The position numbers and the translations under genes are program-made. Under the pieces are notes generated by a model that saw nothing but the letters and a program-made list of their open reading frames with translations, made no database searches and had not been told where the DNA came from. DNA of 64,000 nt, taken from positions 24,214,076 through 24,278,075 of the forward strand of contig OX393564.1 in assembly GCA_947652115.1 (NCBI GenBank). The letters are read 5' to 3'. Shown piece after piece: positions 16,101-29,279 of the stretch (position 1 is the stretch's first letter; every line of letters starts with the position of its first letter). The stretch is from Blastomussa wellsi. Lineage: Eukaryota > Cnidaria > Anthozoa > Scleractinia > Plerogyridae.

Positions 16101-19100
16101 GTGGTTATCTCGGCCATAATTTGGGTATTATAACCATGGTTATCTCGGCCATAATTTGGGTATTATAACCATGGTTATCTTGGCCATAATTTGGGTATTA
16201 TAACCATGGTTATCTCGGCCATAATTTGGGTATGATAACCATGGTTATCGTGGCCATAATTTGGGTATTATAACCATGGTTATCTCGGCCATAATTTGGG
16301 TATTATAACCATGGTTATGTCGGCCAGTTTGGGTATGATAACCATGGTTATCGTGGCCATAATTTGGGTATTATAACCATGGTTATCTCGGCCATAATTT
16401 GGGTATTATAACCATGGTTATCACGGCCATAATTTGGGTATGATAACCATGGTTATCGTGGCCATAAGTTGGGTATTATAACCATGGTTATCTCGGCCAT
16501 AATTTGGGTATTATAACCATGGTTATCGTAGCCATAATTTGGGTATTATAACCATGGTTATCTCGGCAATAATTTGGGTATTATAACCATGGTTATCGTG
16601 GCCATAATTTGGGTATTATAACCATGGTTATCGTGGCCATAATTTGGGTATTATAACCATGGTTATCTCGGCCATAATTTGGGTATTATAACCATGGTTA
16701 TCACGGCCATAATTTGGGTATAATAACCATGGTTGTCGTGGCCATAATTTGGGTACTATAACCATGGTTATCTCGGCCATAATTTGGGTATTATAACCAT
16801 GGATATCGTGGCCATAATTTGGGTATTATAACCATGGTTATCTCGGCCATAATTTGGGTATTATAACCATGGTTATCTCAGCCATAATTTGGGTATTATA
16901 ACCATGGTTATCGTGGCCATAATTTGGGTATTATAACCATGGTTATCTCGGCCATAATTTGGGTATTATAACCATGGTTATCGTGGCCATAATTTGGGTA
17001 CTATAACCATGGTTATCTCGGCCATAATTTGGGTATTATAACCATGGTTATCGTGGTCATAATTTGGGTATTCTAACCATGGTTATCTCGGCCATAATTT
17101 TGGTATTATAACCATGGTTATCGTGGCCATAATTTGGGTATTATAAGCATGGTTATCGTGGCCATAATTTGGGTATAATAACCATGGTTATCTCGGCCAT
17201 AATTTGGGTATTATAACCATGGTTATCACGGCCATAATTTGGGTATAATAACCATGGTTATCGTGGCCATAAGTTGGGTATTATAACCATGGTTATCTCG
17301 GCCATAATTTGGGTATTATAACCATGGTTATCTCGGCCAGAATTTGGGTATAATAACCATGGTTATCGTGGCCATAATTTGGGTATTATAACCGTGGTTA
17401 TCGTGGCCGTAATTTGGGTATTATAGCCGTGGTTATCTCGGCCATAATTTGGGTATTATAACCATGGTTATCTCGGCCATAATTTGGGTATGATAACCAT
17501 GGTTATCGTGGCCATAATTTGGGTATTATAACCATGGTTATCTCGGCCATAATTTGGGTATTATAACCATGGTTATCGTGGCCATAATTTGGGTATTATA
17601 ACCATGGTTATCTCGGCCATAATTTGGGTATTATAACCATGGTTATCACGGCCATAATTTGGGTATGATAACCATGGTTATTGTGGCCATAATTTGGGTA
17701 TTATAACCATGGTTATCGTGGCCATAATTTGAGTATTATAACCATGGTTATCTCGGCCATAATTTGGGTATTATAACCATGGTTATCACGGCCATAATTT
17801 GGGTATAATAACCATGGTTATCGTGGCCATAATTTGAGTACTATAACCATGGTTATCTCGGCCATAATTTGGGTATTATAACCATGGATATCGTGGCCAT
17901 AATTTGGGTATTATAACCATGGTTATCTCGGCCATAATTTGGGTATTATAACCATGGTTATCGTGGCCATAATTTGGGTATTAAAACCATGGTTGTCGTG
18001 GCCATAATTTGGGTATTATATCCATGGTTATCTCGGCCATAATTTGGGTATTATAACCATGGTTATCGTGGCCATAATTTGGGTACTATAACCATGGTTA
18101 TCTCGGCCATAAATTGGGTATTATAACCATGGTTATCGTGGCCATAATTTGGGTATTATAACCATGGATATCGTGGCCATAATTTGGGTATTATAACCAT
18201 GGTTATCGTGGCCATAATTTTGGTATTATAACCATGGTTATCGTGGCCATAATTTGGGTATTATAACCATGGTTATCGTGGCCATAATTTGGGTATTATA
18301 ACCATGGATATCGTGGCCATAATTTGGGTATTGAAACCATGGTTATCTCGGCCATAATTTGGGTATTATAACCATGGTTATCGTGGCCATAATTTGGGTA
18401 CTATAACCATGGTTATCTCGGCCATAATTTGGGTATTATAACCATGGTTATCGTGGCCATAATTTGGGTATTATAACCGTGGTTATCGTGGCAATAATTT
18501 GGGTATTTTAACCATGGTTATCTCGGCCATAATTTGGGTATTATAACCATGTTTATCTCGGCCATAATTTCGGTATAATAACCATGGTTATCGTGGCCAT
18601 AATTTGGGTATTATAACCATGTTTATCTCGGCCATAATTTCGGTATAATAACCATGGTTATCGTGGCCATAATTTTGGTATTATAACCATGGTTATCGTG
18701 GCCATAATTTGGGTATTATAACCATGGTTATCTCGGCCATAATTTGGGTATTATCACCATGGTTATCACGGCCATAATTTGGGTATAATAACCATGGTTA
18801 TCGTGGCCATAAGTTGGGTATTGAAACCATGGTTATCTCGGCCATAATTTGGGTATTATAACCATGGTTATCGTGGCCATAATTTGGGTACTATAACCAT
18901 GGTTATCTCGGCCATAATTTGGGTATTATAACCATGGTTATCGTGGCCATAATTTGGGTATTATAACCGTGGTTATCGTGGCAATAATTTGGGTATTTTA
19001 ACCATGGTTATCTCGGCCATAATTTGGGTATTATAACCATGTTTATCTCGGCCATAATTTCGGTATAATAACCATGGTTATCGTGGCCATAATTTGGGTA

Positions 19101-22100
19101 TTATAACCATGGTTATCGTGGCCATAATTTGGGTATTATAACCATGGTTTTCTCGGCCATAATTTGGGTATTATAACCATGGTTATCGTGGCCATAATTT
19201 GGGTACTATAACCATGGTTATCTCGGCCATAATTTGGGTATTATAACCATGGTTATCGTGGTCATAATTTGGGTATTATAACCATGGTTATCTCGGCCAT
19301 AATTTTGGTATTATAACCATGGTTACCGTGGCCATAATTTGGGTATTATAACCATGGTTATCGTGGCCATAATTTGGGTATTATAACCATGGTTATCTCG
19401 GCCATAATTTGGGTATTATAACCATGGTTATCACGGCAATAATTTGGGTATAATAACCATGGTTATCGTGGCCATAAGTTGGGTATTATAACCATGGTTA
19501 CTGTGGCCATAATTTGGGTATTATAACCATGGTTATCGTGGCCAGAATTTGGGTACTATAACCATGGTTATCTCGGCCATAATTTGGGTATTATAACCAT
19601 GGTTATCTCGGCCATAATTTGGGTATTATAACCATGTTTATCTCGGCCATAATTTGGGTATAATAACCATGGTTATCGTGGCCATAATTTGGGTATTATA
19701 ACCGTGGTTATCGTGGCCATAATTTGGGTATTATAACCATGGTTATCTCGGCCATAATTTGGGTATTATAACCATGGTTATCACGGCCATAATTTGGGTA
19801 TGATAACCATGGTTATCGTGGCCATAAGTTGGGTATTATAACCATGGTTATCTCGGCCATAATTTGGGTATTATAGTCATGGTTATCGTGGCCATAATTT
19901 GGGTATTATAACTATGGTTATCTCGGCAATAATTTGGGTATTATAACCATGGTTATTGTGGCCATAATTTGGGTATTATAACCATGGTTATCGTGGCCAT
20001 AATTTGAGTATTATAACCATGGTTATCTCGGCCATAATTTGGGTATTATAACCATGGTTATCACGGCCATAATTTGGGTATAATAACCATGGTTATCGTG
20101 GCCATAATTTGAGTATTATAACCATGGTTATCTCGGCCATAAATTGGGTATTATAACCATGGATATCGTGGCCATAATTTGGGTATTATAACCATGGTTA
20201 TCTCGGCCATAATTTGGGTATTATAACCATGGTTATCGTGGCCATAATTTGGGTATTATAACCATGGTTGTCGTGGCCATAATTTGGGTATTATAACCAT
20301 GGTTATCTCGGCCATAATTTGGGTATTATAACCATGGTTATCGTGGCCATAATTTGGGTACTATAACCATGGTTATCTCGGGTATTATAACCATGGATAT
20401 CGTGGCCATAATTTGGGTATTATAACCATGGTTATCGTGGCCATAATTTGGGTATTATAGCCATGGTTATCGTGGCCATTATTTGGGTATTATAACCATG
20501 GATATCTCGGCCATAATTTGGGTATTATAACCATGGTTATCACGGCCATAATTTGGGTATAATAACCATGGTTATCGTGGCCATAAGTTGGGTATTGAAA
20601 CCATGGTTATCTCGGCCATAATTTGGGTATTATAACCATGGTTATCGTGGCCATAATTTGGGTACTATAACCATGGTTATCTCGGCCATAATTTGGGTAT
20701 TATAACCATGGTTATCGTGGCCATAATTTGGGTATTATAACCGTGGTTATCGTGGCAATAATTTGGGTATTTTAACCATGGTTATCTCGGTCATAATTTG
20801 GGTATTATAACCGTGTTTATCTCGGCCATAATTTCGGTATAATAACCATGGTTATCGTGGCCATAATTTGGGTATTATAACCGTGGTTATCGTGGCCATA
20901 ATTTGGGTATTATAGCCGTGGTTATCTCGGCCATAATTTGGGTATTATAACCATGGTTATCTCGGCCATAATTTGGATAAAGTTAACCATGGTTATCTCG
21001 GCCATAATTTGGGTAAAGTTAACCATGGTTATTTCGGCCATAATTTGGGTATTATAACCGTGGTTATCGTGGCCATAATTTGGGTATTATAACCATGGTT
21101 ATCTCGGCCATAATTTGGGTATGATAACCGTGGTTATCGTGGCCATAATTTAGGTGTTATAACCATGGTTATCTCGGCCATAATTTGGGTATTATAACCA
21201 CGGTTATCTCGGCCATAATTTGGGTATAATAACCATGGTTATCGTGGCCATAATTTGGGTATTATAACCATGGTTATCTGGGTCATTATTTGGGTATTAT
21301 AACCATGGTTATCTCGGCCATAATTTGGTTATTATAACAATGGTTATCTCGGCCATAATTTGGGTATTATAACCATGGTTATCGTGGCCATAAATTGGGT
21401 ATTATAACCATGGTTATCGTGGCCATAATTTGGGTATTATAACCATGGTTATCATGGCCATAATTTGGGTATGATAACCATGGTTATCGTGGCCATAATT
21501 TGGGTATAATAACCATGGTTATCGTGGCCATAATTTGGGTATTATAACCGTGGTTATCGTGGCCATAATTTGGGTATTATAGCCGTGGTTATCTCGGCCA
21601 TAATTTGGGTATTATAACCATGGTTATCTCGGCCATAATTTGGATAAAGTTAACCATGGTTATCTCGGCCATAATTTGGGTAAAGTTAACCATGGTTATT
21701 TCGGCCATAATTTGGGTATTATAACCGTGGTTATCGTGGCCATAATTTGGGTATTATAACCATGGTTATCGTGGCCATAATTTGGGTATTATAACCATGG
21801 TTATCTCGGCCATAATTTGGGTATTATAACCATGGTTATCGTGGCCATAATTTGGGTATTATAACCATGGTTATCATGGCCATAATTTGGGTATGATAAC
21901 CATGGTTATCGTGGCCATAAGTTGGGTATTATAACCATGGTTATCTCGGCCATAATTTGGGTATTATAACCATGGTTATCGTGACCATAATTTGGGTATT
22001 ATAAACATGGTTATCTCGGCCATAATTTGGGTATTATAACCATGGTTATCGTGGCCATAATTTGGGTATTATAACCATGGTTATCTCGGCCATAATTTGG

Positions 22101-25100
22101 GTATTATAACCATGGTTATCATGGCCATAATTTGGGTATGATAACCATGGTTATCGTGGCCATAAGTTTGGTATTATAACCATGGTTATCTCGGCCATAA
22201 TTTGGGTATTATAACCATGGTTATCGTGACCATAATTTGGGTATTATAACCATGGGTATCTCGGACATAATTTGGGTATTATAACCATGGTTATCGTGGC
22301 CATAATTTGGGTATTATAACCGTGGTTATCGTGGCCATAATTTGGGTATTATAACCATGGTTATCTCGGCCATAATTTGGGTATTATAACCGTGGTTTTC
22401 TCGGCCATAATTTGGGTATTATAACCATGGGTATCTCGGCCATAATTTGGGTATTATAACCATGGTTATCTTGGCCATAATTTGGGTATTATAACCATGG
22501 TTATGTCGGCCAATATTTGGGTATTATAACCATGGTTATATCGGCCATAATTTGGGTATTATAACCATGGTTATCTCGGCCATAATTTGGGTATCATAAC
22601 TATGGTTATCTCGGCAATAATTTGGGTATTATAACCATGGTTATTGTGGCCATAATTTGGGTATTACAACCATGGTTATCGTGGCCATAATTTGAGTATT
22701 ATAACCATGGTTATCTCGGCCATAATTTGGGTATTATAACCATGGTTATCACGGCCATAATTTGGGTATAATAACCATGGTTATCGTGGCCATAATTTGA
22801 GTATTATAACCATGGTTATCTCGGCCATAATTTGGGTATTATAACCATGGATATCGTGGCCATAATTTGGGTATTATAACCATGGTTATCTCGGCCATAA
22901 TTTGGGTATTATAACCATGGTTATCGTGGCCATAATTTGGGTATTATAACCATGGTTGTCGTGGCCATAATTTGGGTATTATAACCATGGTTATCTCGGC
23001 CATAATTTGGGTATTATAACCATGGTTATCGTGGCCATAATTTGGGTACTATAACCATGGTTATCTCGGGTATTATAACCATGGATATCGTGGCCATAAT
23101 TTGGGTATTATAACCATGGTTATCGTGGCCATAATTTGGGTATTATAACCATGGTTATCGTGGCCATTATTTGGGTATTATAACCATGGTTATCTCGGCC
23201 ATAATTTGGGTATTATAACCATGGTTATCACGGCCATAATTTGGGTATAATAACCATGGTTATCGTGGCCATAAGTTGGGTATTGAAACCATGGTTATCT
23301 CGGCCATAATTTGGGTATTATAACCATGGTTATCGTGGCCATAATTTGGGTACTATAACCATGGTTATCTCGGCCATAATTTGGGTATTATAACCATGGT
23401 TATCGTGGCCATAATTTGGGTTTTATAACCGTGGTTATCGTGGCAATAATTTGGGTATTTTAACCATGGTTATCTCGGTCATAATTTGGGTATTATAACC
23501 GTGTTTATCTCGGCCATAATTTCGGTATAATAACCATGGTTATCGTGGCCATAATTTGGGTATTATAACCGTGGTTATCGTGGCCATAATTTGGGTATTA
23601 TAGCCGTGGTTATCTCGGCCATAATTTGGGTATTATAACCATGGTTATCTCGGCCATAATTTGGATAAAGTTAACCATGGTTATCTCGGCCATAATTTGG
23701 GTAAAGTTAACCATGGTTATTTCGGCCATAATTTGGGTATTATAACCGTGGTTATCGTGGCCATAATTTGGGTATTATAACCATGGTTATCTCGGCCATA
23801 ATTTGGGTATGATAACCGTGGTTATCGTGGCCATAATTTAGGTATTATAACCATGGTTATCTCGGCCATAATTTGGGTATTATAACCACGGTTATCTCGG
23901 CCATAATTTGGGTATAATAACCATGGTTATCGTGGCCATAATTTGGGTATTATAACCATGGTTATCTGGGTCATTATTTGGGTATTATAACCATGGTTAT
24001 CTCGGCCATAATTTGGTTATTATAACAATGGTTATCTCGGCCATAATTTGGGTATTATAACCATGGTTATCGTGGCCATAATTTGGGTATTATAACCATG
24101 GTTATCTCGGCCATAATTTGGGTATTATAACCATGGTTATCGTGGCCATAATTTGGGTATTATAACCATGGTTATCATGGCCATAATTTGGGTATGATAA
24201 CCATGGTTATCGTGGCCATAAGTTGGGTATTATAACCATGGTTATCTCGGCCATAATTTGGGTATTATAACCATGGTTATCGTGACCATAATTTGGGTAT
24301 TATAACCATGGTTATCTCGGCCATAATTTGGGTATTATAACCATGGTTATCGTGGCCATAATTTGGGTATTATAACCATGGTTATCTCGGCCATAATTTG
24401 GGTATTATAACCATGGTTATCATGGCCATAATTTGGGTATGATAACCATGGTTATCGTGGCCATAAGTTGGGTATTATAACCATGGTTATCTCGGCCATA
24501 ATTTGGGTATTATAACCATGGTTATCGTGACCATAATTTGGGTATTATAACCATGGGTATCTCGGACATAATTTGGGTATTATAATCATGGTTATCGTGG
24601 CCATAATTTGGGTATTATAACCGTGGTTATCGTGGCCATAATTTGGGTATTATAACCATGGTTATCTCGGCCATAATTTGGGTATTATAACCGTGGTTAT
24701 CTCGGCCATAATTTGGGTATTATAACCATGGGTATCTCGGCCATAATTTGGGTATTATAACCATGGTTATCTTGGCCATAATTTGGGTATTATAACCATG
24801 GTTATGTCGGCCAATATTTGGGTATTATAACCATGGTTATCTCGGCCATAATTTGGGTATTATAACCATGGTTATCTCGGCCATAATTTGGGTATTATAA
24901 CCATGGTTATATCGGCCATTATTTGGGTATTATAACCATGGTTATCTCGGCCATTATTTGGGTATTATAACCATGGTTATCTCGGCCATAATTTGGGTAT
25001 TATAACCATGGTTATCTCGGCAATAATTTGGGTATTATAACTATGGTTATCTCGGCCATAATTTGGGTATTATAACCATTGTTATCGTGGCCATAATTTG

Positions 25101-28100
25101 GGTATTATAACCATGGTTATCTCGGCCATTATTTGGGTATTATAACCATGGTTATCTCGGCCATAATTTGGGTATTATAACCATGGTTATCTCGGCCATA
25201 ATTTGGGTATTATAACCATGGTTATCTCGGCAATAGTTTGGGTATTATAACCATGGTTATCTCGACTGGACTATAAGTTGGAAGTATATGCCCTGATATT
25301 TTATCCATCATGTTAATGAACTCATTCTATAAATTCATGGAACATCCATGTAAGGAGGATATGGCAAAGTGTTTTAATTTCTTGCTCATAATGTAGCCAA
25401 AAGGGCTAAATAATGAAAATCCAGTGATCATAGATGAATTTGCCGTTAACCAGTGACTTACATCATTCAGCTGAATATTTTTAGTTTACCTACATGTAAA
25501 ATCATCAAAGTCAAATCTAATTAAGAAAACAACAATTTTGAATACTTTCAAAACAACTGTATATATAAATCAAATAAGCTCATTGCAAAAACAGGCCTTC
25601 CAAATGTCAGGAATTAAAAAGTCAAGGATAAGGTCTAATACTTTTGCCATCTTCCACATTACTTTGAGTCGAGAAAAATTGGCATTTTAAAAGAAAAGTG
25701 AGGAAAACTGTTGTTTGTGGAACCATGAAGGGCTCGCCTTTGAACATTTGAAATGTCACTGAGAACTAGACTTTTCTTCGATTTACTGGTGCTAGATATT
25801 TACTTTCATTGTGACTTCAAATCAATATATAACAAGACAGTCCTTTATAGAAAGACATAATACATCGAGCATTTATATCTCCAAATTCTAAACAGAAGTA
25901 AAACTCGAAGATAAATGAAACCTAAAATGTTTATCGTGACTATTTGCCAAATAAAACAGGTTTTGCATCATTGCCACAACATATGAAACAACAAAAACAA
26001 TCTTTATTTGTGCCCAGAAACATTTAGAAATAAATACATAACGAAAAATACGTTATCCTCATTTCAAGTAAAGGAACGTGGTATTTGGTCCAAGCGAATC
26101 CTTATGAATGTAAGGGAAGTCGCCTTGGAATAATAATATGTTCTGTAACTTACTTTCGCAAGCTCGAGCTCAATTGAGTTGAATTGAGACATTCCAAGCC
26201 AATGTTTGAACATCGCGCACAAAAATCTGAGGACTGAGGGAATCCTTTAAAATTTCTTTGACAAGACCTTTGACAAGACCTTATCCGCGCTAAGAGTCCC
26301 AAACCCTTGTTGAGTATTAATTGTTCATGAAATGACCTTCCTACCTCGATCGGTCATTTCGGCGGCTTTACCACAAGCCTTTGCCATAGCAACCGCGTCA
26401 TTCAATGCACGTACAGCTTTTCCACCGTGATGCCCGTGATCAATGCGGCCTCCTTAAATGAAATAAGAACGAAAATCAGAATACGGCAGATATATTCAAT
26501 TGCAGTTAGGGTAGCGAATCATAGTAAATGGTTGGGGCCCGTGAGTATCGAAAGATCGTTTCGTGTGATAGTCCAGATGAGAGTAGTTTTTAAAGAACGT
26601 TGTTGGTGACTGACGTTCGACTAGCGGAGAGAAAAGTTACATGTAGAGTCAAGTGCAAAGTTGATATAAGTCGATGATGTCTTTGAAGCTGATTGGCTGA
26701 CTGGCCAGTTTACAATAAACAACAATAATCATAAAAGTATACCTTATAGGAAAATTTCCAAAATGGATGAAAAGCACAGTCAGATAAAAATAACAAAAGC
26801 AGTATCTAGCTATGTGGCGCAGAAAAAGGTTACAAGAGAAAATGGGACACGAACACACACACAAATAGGTAAATACAGAATAAACCGAACGGGAAAGGGC
26901 TGCTTACTCAATAGCTAAAACATTAAGTAATAATAGCTAAAACATTAATGTACCAGATGATACAGCAGATTCTTGAAACAAGTACGGCTCTTAGATAATC
27001 TGCGATGAAATCCCAGACGACAGACGAATACTAAATTTGCCGTAATTGGTCCTGCAGGCATTTGGTAAATAATATGAAGTCTACTGTCAGACGTCTTAGG
27101 GCGAGAGAGCGTCTGACACTTCAGACTATGTACTGGCCAGCTTGTTTTCCAATATCGCGGAGCATATTTGCGATTGGCGGGGAGCGGGGAGGGTTCCACT
27201 GCATAAATTTAAAATTTTTCCCATATAATTATTGGAAAAGGAGGGGGGTGCTGCGCAGGAGTAGAGTATGCCAGGGAAAGTAAAATATCAAAAATTAATT
27301 AAAAATATTTATTTATTTATTTTTATTTATTTTTTATTTGCCACACTAATTACAAAATATAGGAAAAGAAGAGAAAAAAAAAGAAGTGGCGAGGAGACCT
27401 AACAGAAACTATAGGAGCTTATGAGAGGTTAGGCCTCCTCGAACTATGAGCTAGAGCTGTTTCACATTAATAGAAGAAAAGAAGGCGAAAAGTCGAAGAT
27501 GGAAAGATTTATAAACTGTTTTCATACTTACTCAATAATTTAATCTTCAGTTTTTTCTTAAAAGAGGAGAGGGATTGAGAGTTGATGATCTTGTTGTCAA
27601 GTGAATTAAAAAACTTAGGCCCTTGAAAAAAGGGCGAGAACTTTTTCGTGTTTGTACGACAAAACGGAAGACGGTAGGCCTGGGAATTTCTTGTATTGTA
27701 AGAGTGAAATTGATTGCTTTGAAGGAAATTGTTATTAAACTTAGGAGGTAAGAATGTATTTTTGCAAGAATACATAAATTGGCCCAGTTGAAGCAAACGG
27801 ATATCATTAAATTTTAGTATACCGAGGTCCTTAAAGATGGGGTCAGTATGAGCATTAAAATGTGATTTATTAATAATTCTAATAATGCGCTTTTGCAGGA
27901 TAACAAGGCGGCGGAGATTAGTTTTATAGGTCGAAGCCCAAACGATATTGCAGTAGTAAAAATAAGGATAAATTAAGGAATAGTAGAGCATACGTAAAGA
28001 CGATTTAGGAAGAAAGAAGCTGCATCTAGATATTATACCGACTGACTTCGCAACTTTACTCGCAACGTGAGATATTTCCGACTTCCAATTTAGGTTTTCA

Positions 28101-29039
28101 TCCAAAATTACGCCTAGAAAATTTGTCTCCTTTACTTTAACAATATTTTGATTATCTATACTTATTTGAATATTACAAATTGAACGCTTTTGTCTTGGTT
28201 TAAAGACCATAAATTTAGTCTTTTTAAGATTTAGAGAAAGCTTGTTTGCTTTAAACCAGATTGACAGTTTGTCCATCTCCAAGTTTAACATATCTGAGAG
28301 ATAGTTCAGATCTTTATGTGACATGAATACATTGGTATCATCAGCGAACAATATCAGATTTAATAGATTAGAAGCATTGTTGATGTCGTTAATGTACAGT
28401 TAGAAAAATAGTGGCCCGAGGATGGAACCCTGAGGGATCCCACAAGAGATTTCATTTCTTAACGAACGGTGGCCATTATATTCAACATATTGCTTTCTGT
28501 TTAAAAAGTAACTTCTTATCCAGTCCAGCGCTAAGCCACGAATACCGTAATGTTTGAGTTTATCAAAAGGATGATATGATTTACAGTGTCAAACGAAGGC
28601 TTTTGAGAGGTCAAGAAAAATACCTACGGAAAATTCACCTCGGTCAAAGGCAGTGGAGATCTTATCATGCAAGTCGATTAGGGCGAGTGCAGTGGAATGA
28701 TTTTTCCTGAAGCCGTATTGGTTACTACAGAGGATGTTGAAGTTCAAATATTACGACGACTTTGATGCATTTGGGGACATAAGCTAAGATAAAATATATT
28801 ACGAGTTTTTAGGGCTGATCTTAAGACTCATCTTGTTAAGCGTGCATTTGATTTGTAGTTTTTACTTTTTATTTGTAACCTAATTGCATTATATAGCGCA
28901 TTTAATTCTTAGGATTTTAATTTTTTGGATTTAAGATTTTATGTTTTTAAAGGATTAGGATTTTAATTGTAGGATTTTAAACTTAGGATTTTAATTTTCA
29001 TCAATTAGTGGAAAATGGCGCTATATAAATGAATATTAA

Positions 29040-29086
<47 letters not shown>

Positions 29087-29228
29087 TACCCGTATTTATC
29101 CTTGTAAATCGTTATAATAAGACTTTCCTCGTTATCTCGCTTTTGGCACTGTAGTCTTTTTAAATTTTTCTGATTGATTGTTATAAAATTTAGTGTAAAC
29201 AGTTTTTGGAATTGTAAATAAATGTTAG

Positions 29229-29279
<51 letters not shown>

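Larger units (their letters stand above)
2344..25264. repeat. Giant 35-bp satellite array inside an alkaline phosphatase intron
   Basis: About 655 head-to-tail copies of a 35-bp unit fill almost the whole intron between exons at 2013-2303 and 26345-26452. A clean unit is 25146-25180, running from one CCATGG to the next. Each typical unit holds the perfect 14-bp palindrome ATAACCATGGTTAT, then TCTCGGCC or TCGTGGCC, then ATAATTTGGGTAT. Variant units include one-base-longer forms with GGGTAAAGTTAACC, forms with ATTAGGGCC, and a shortened unit with GGCCAGTTTGGG. No long open frame exists because each unit carries TAA and 35 is not a multiple of three. Variants recur in the same order at multi-kb distances, showing large internal duplications. 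I do not know a named family for it. Confidence 0.98.

Noticed and set aside
2344..25264. CRISPR array
   Set aside because: Repeats are contiguous 35-mers without unique spacers, in an animal gene intron.
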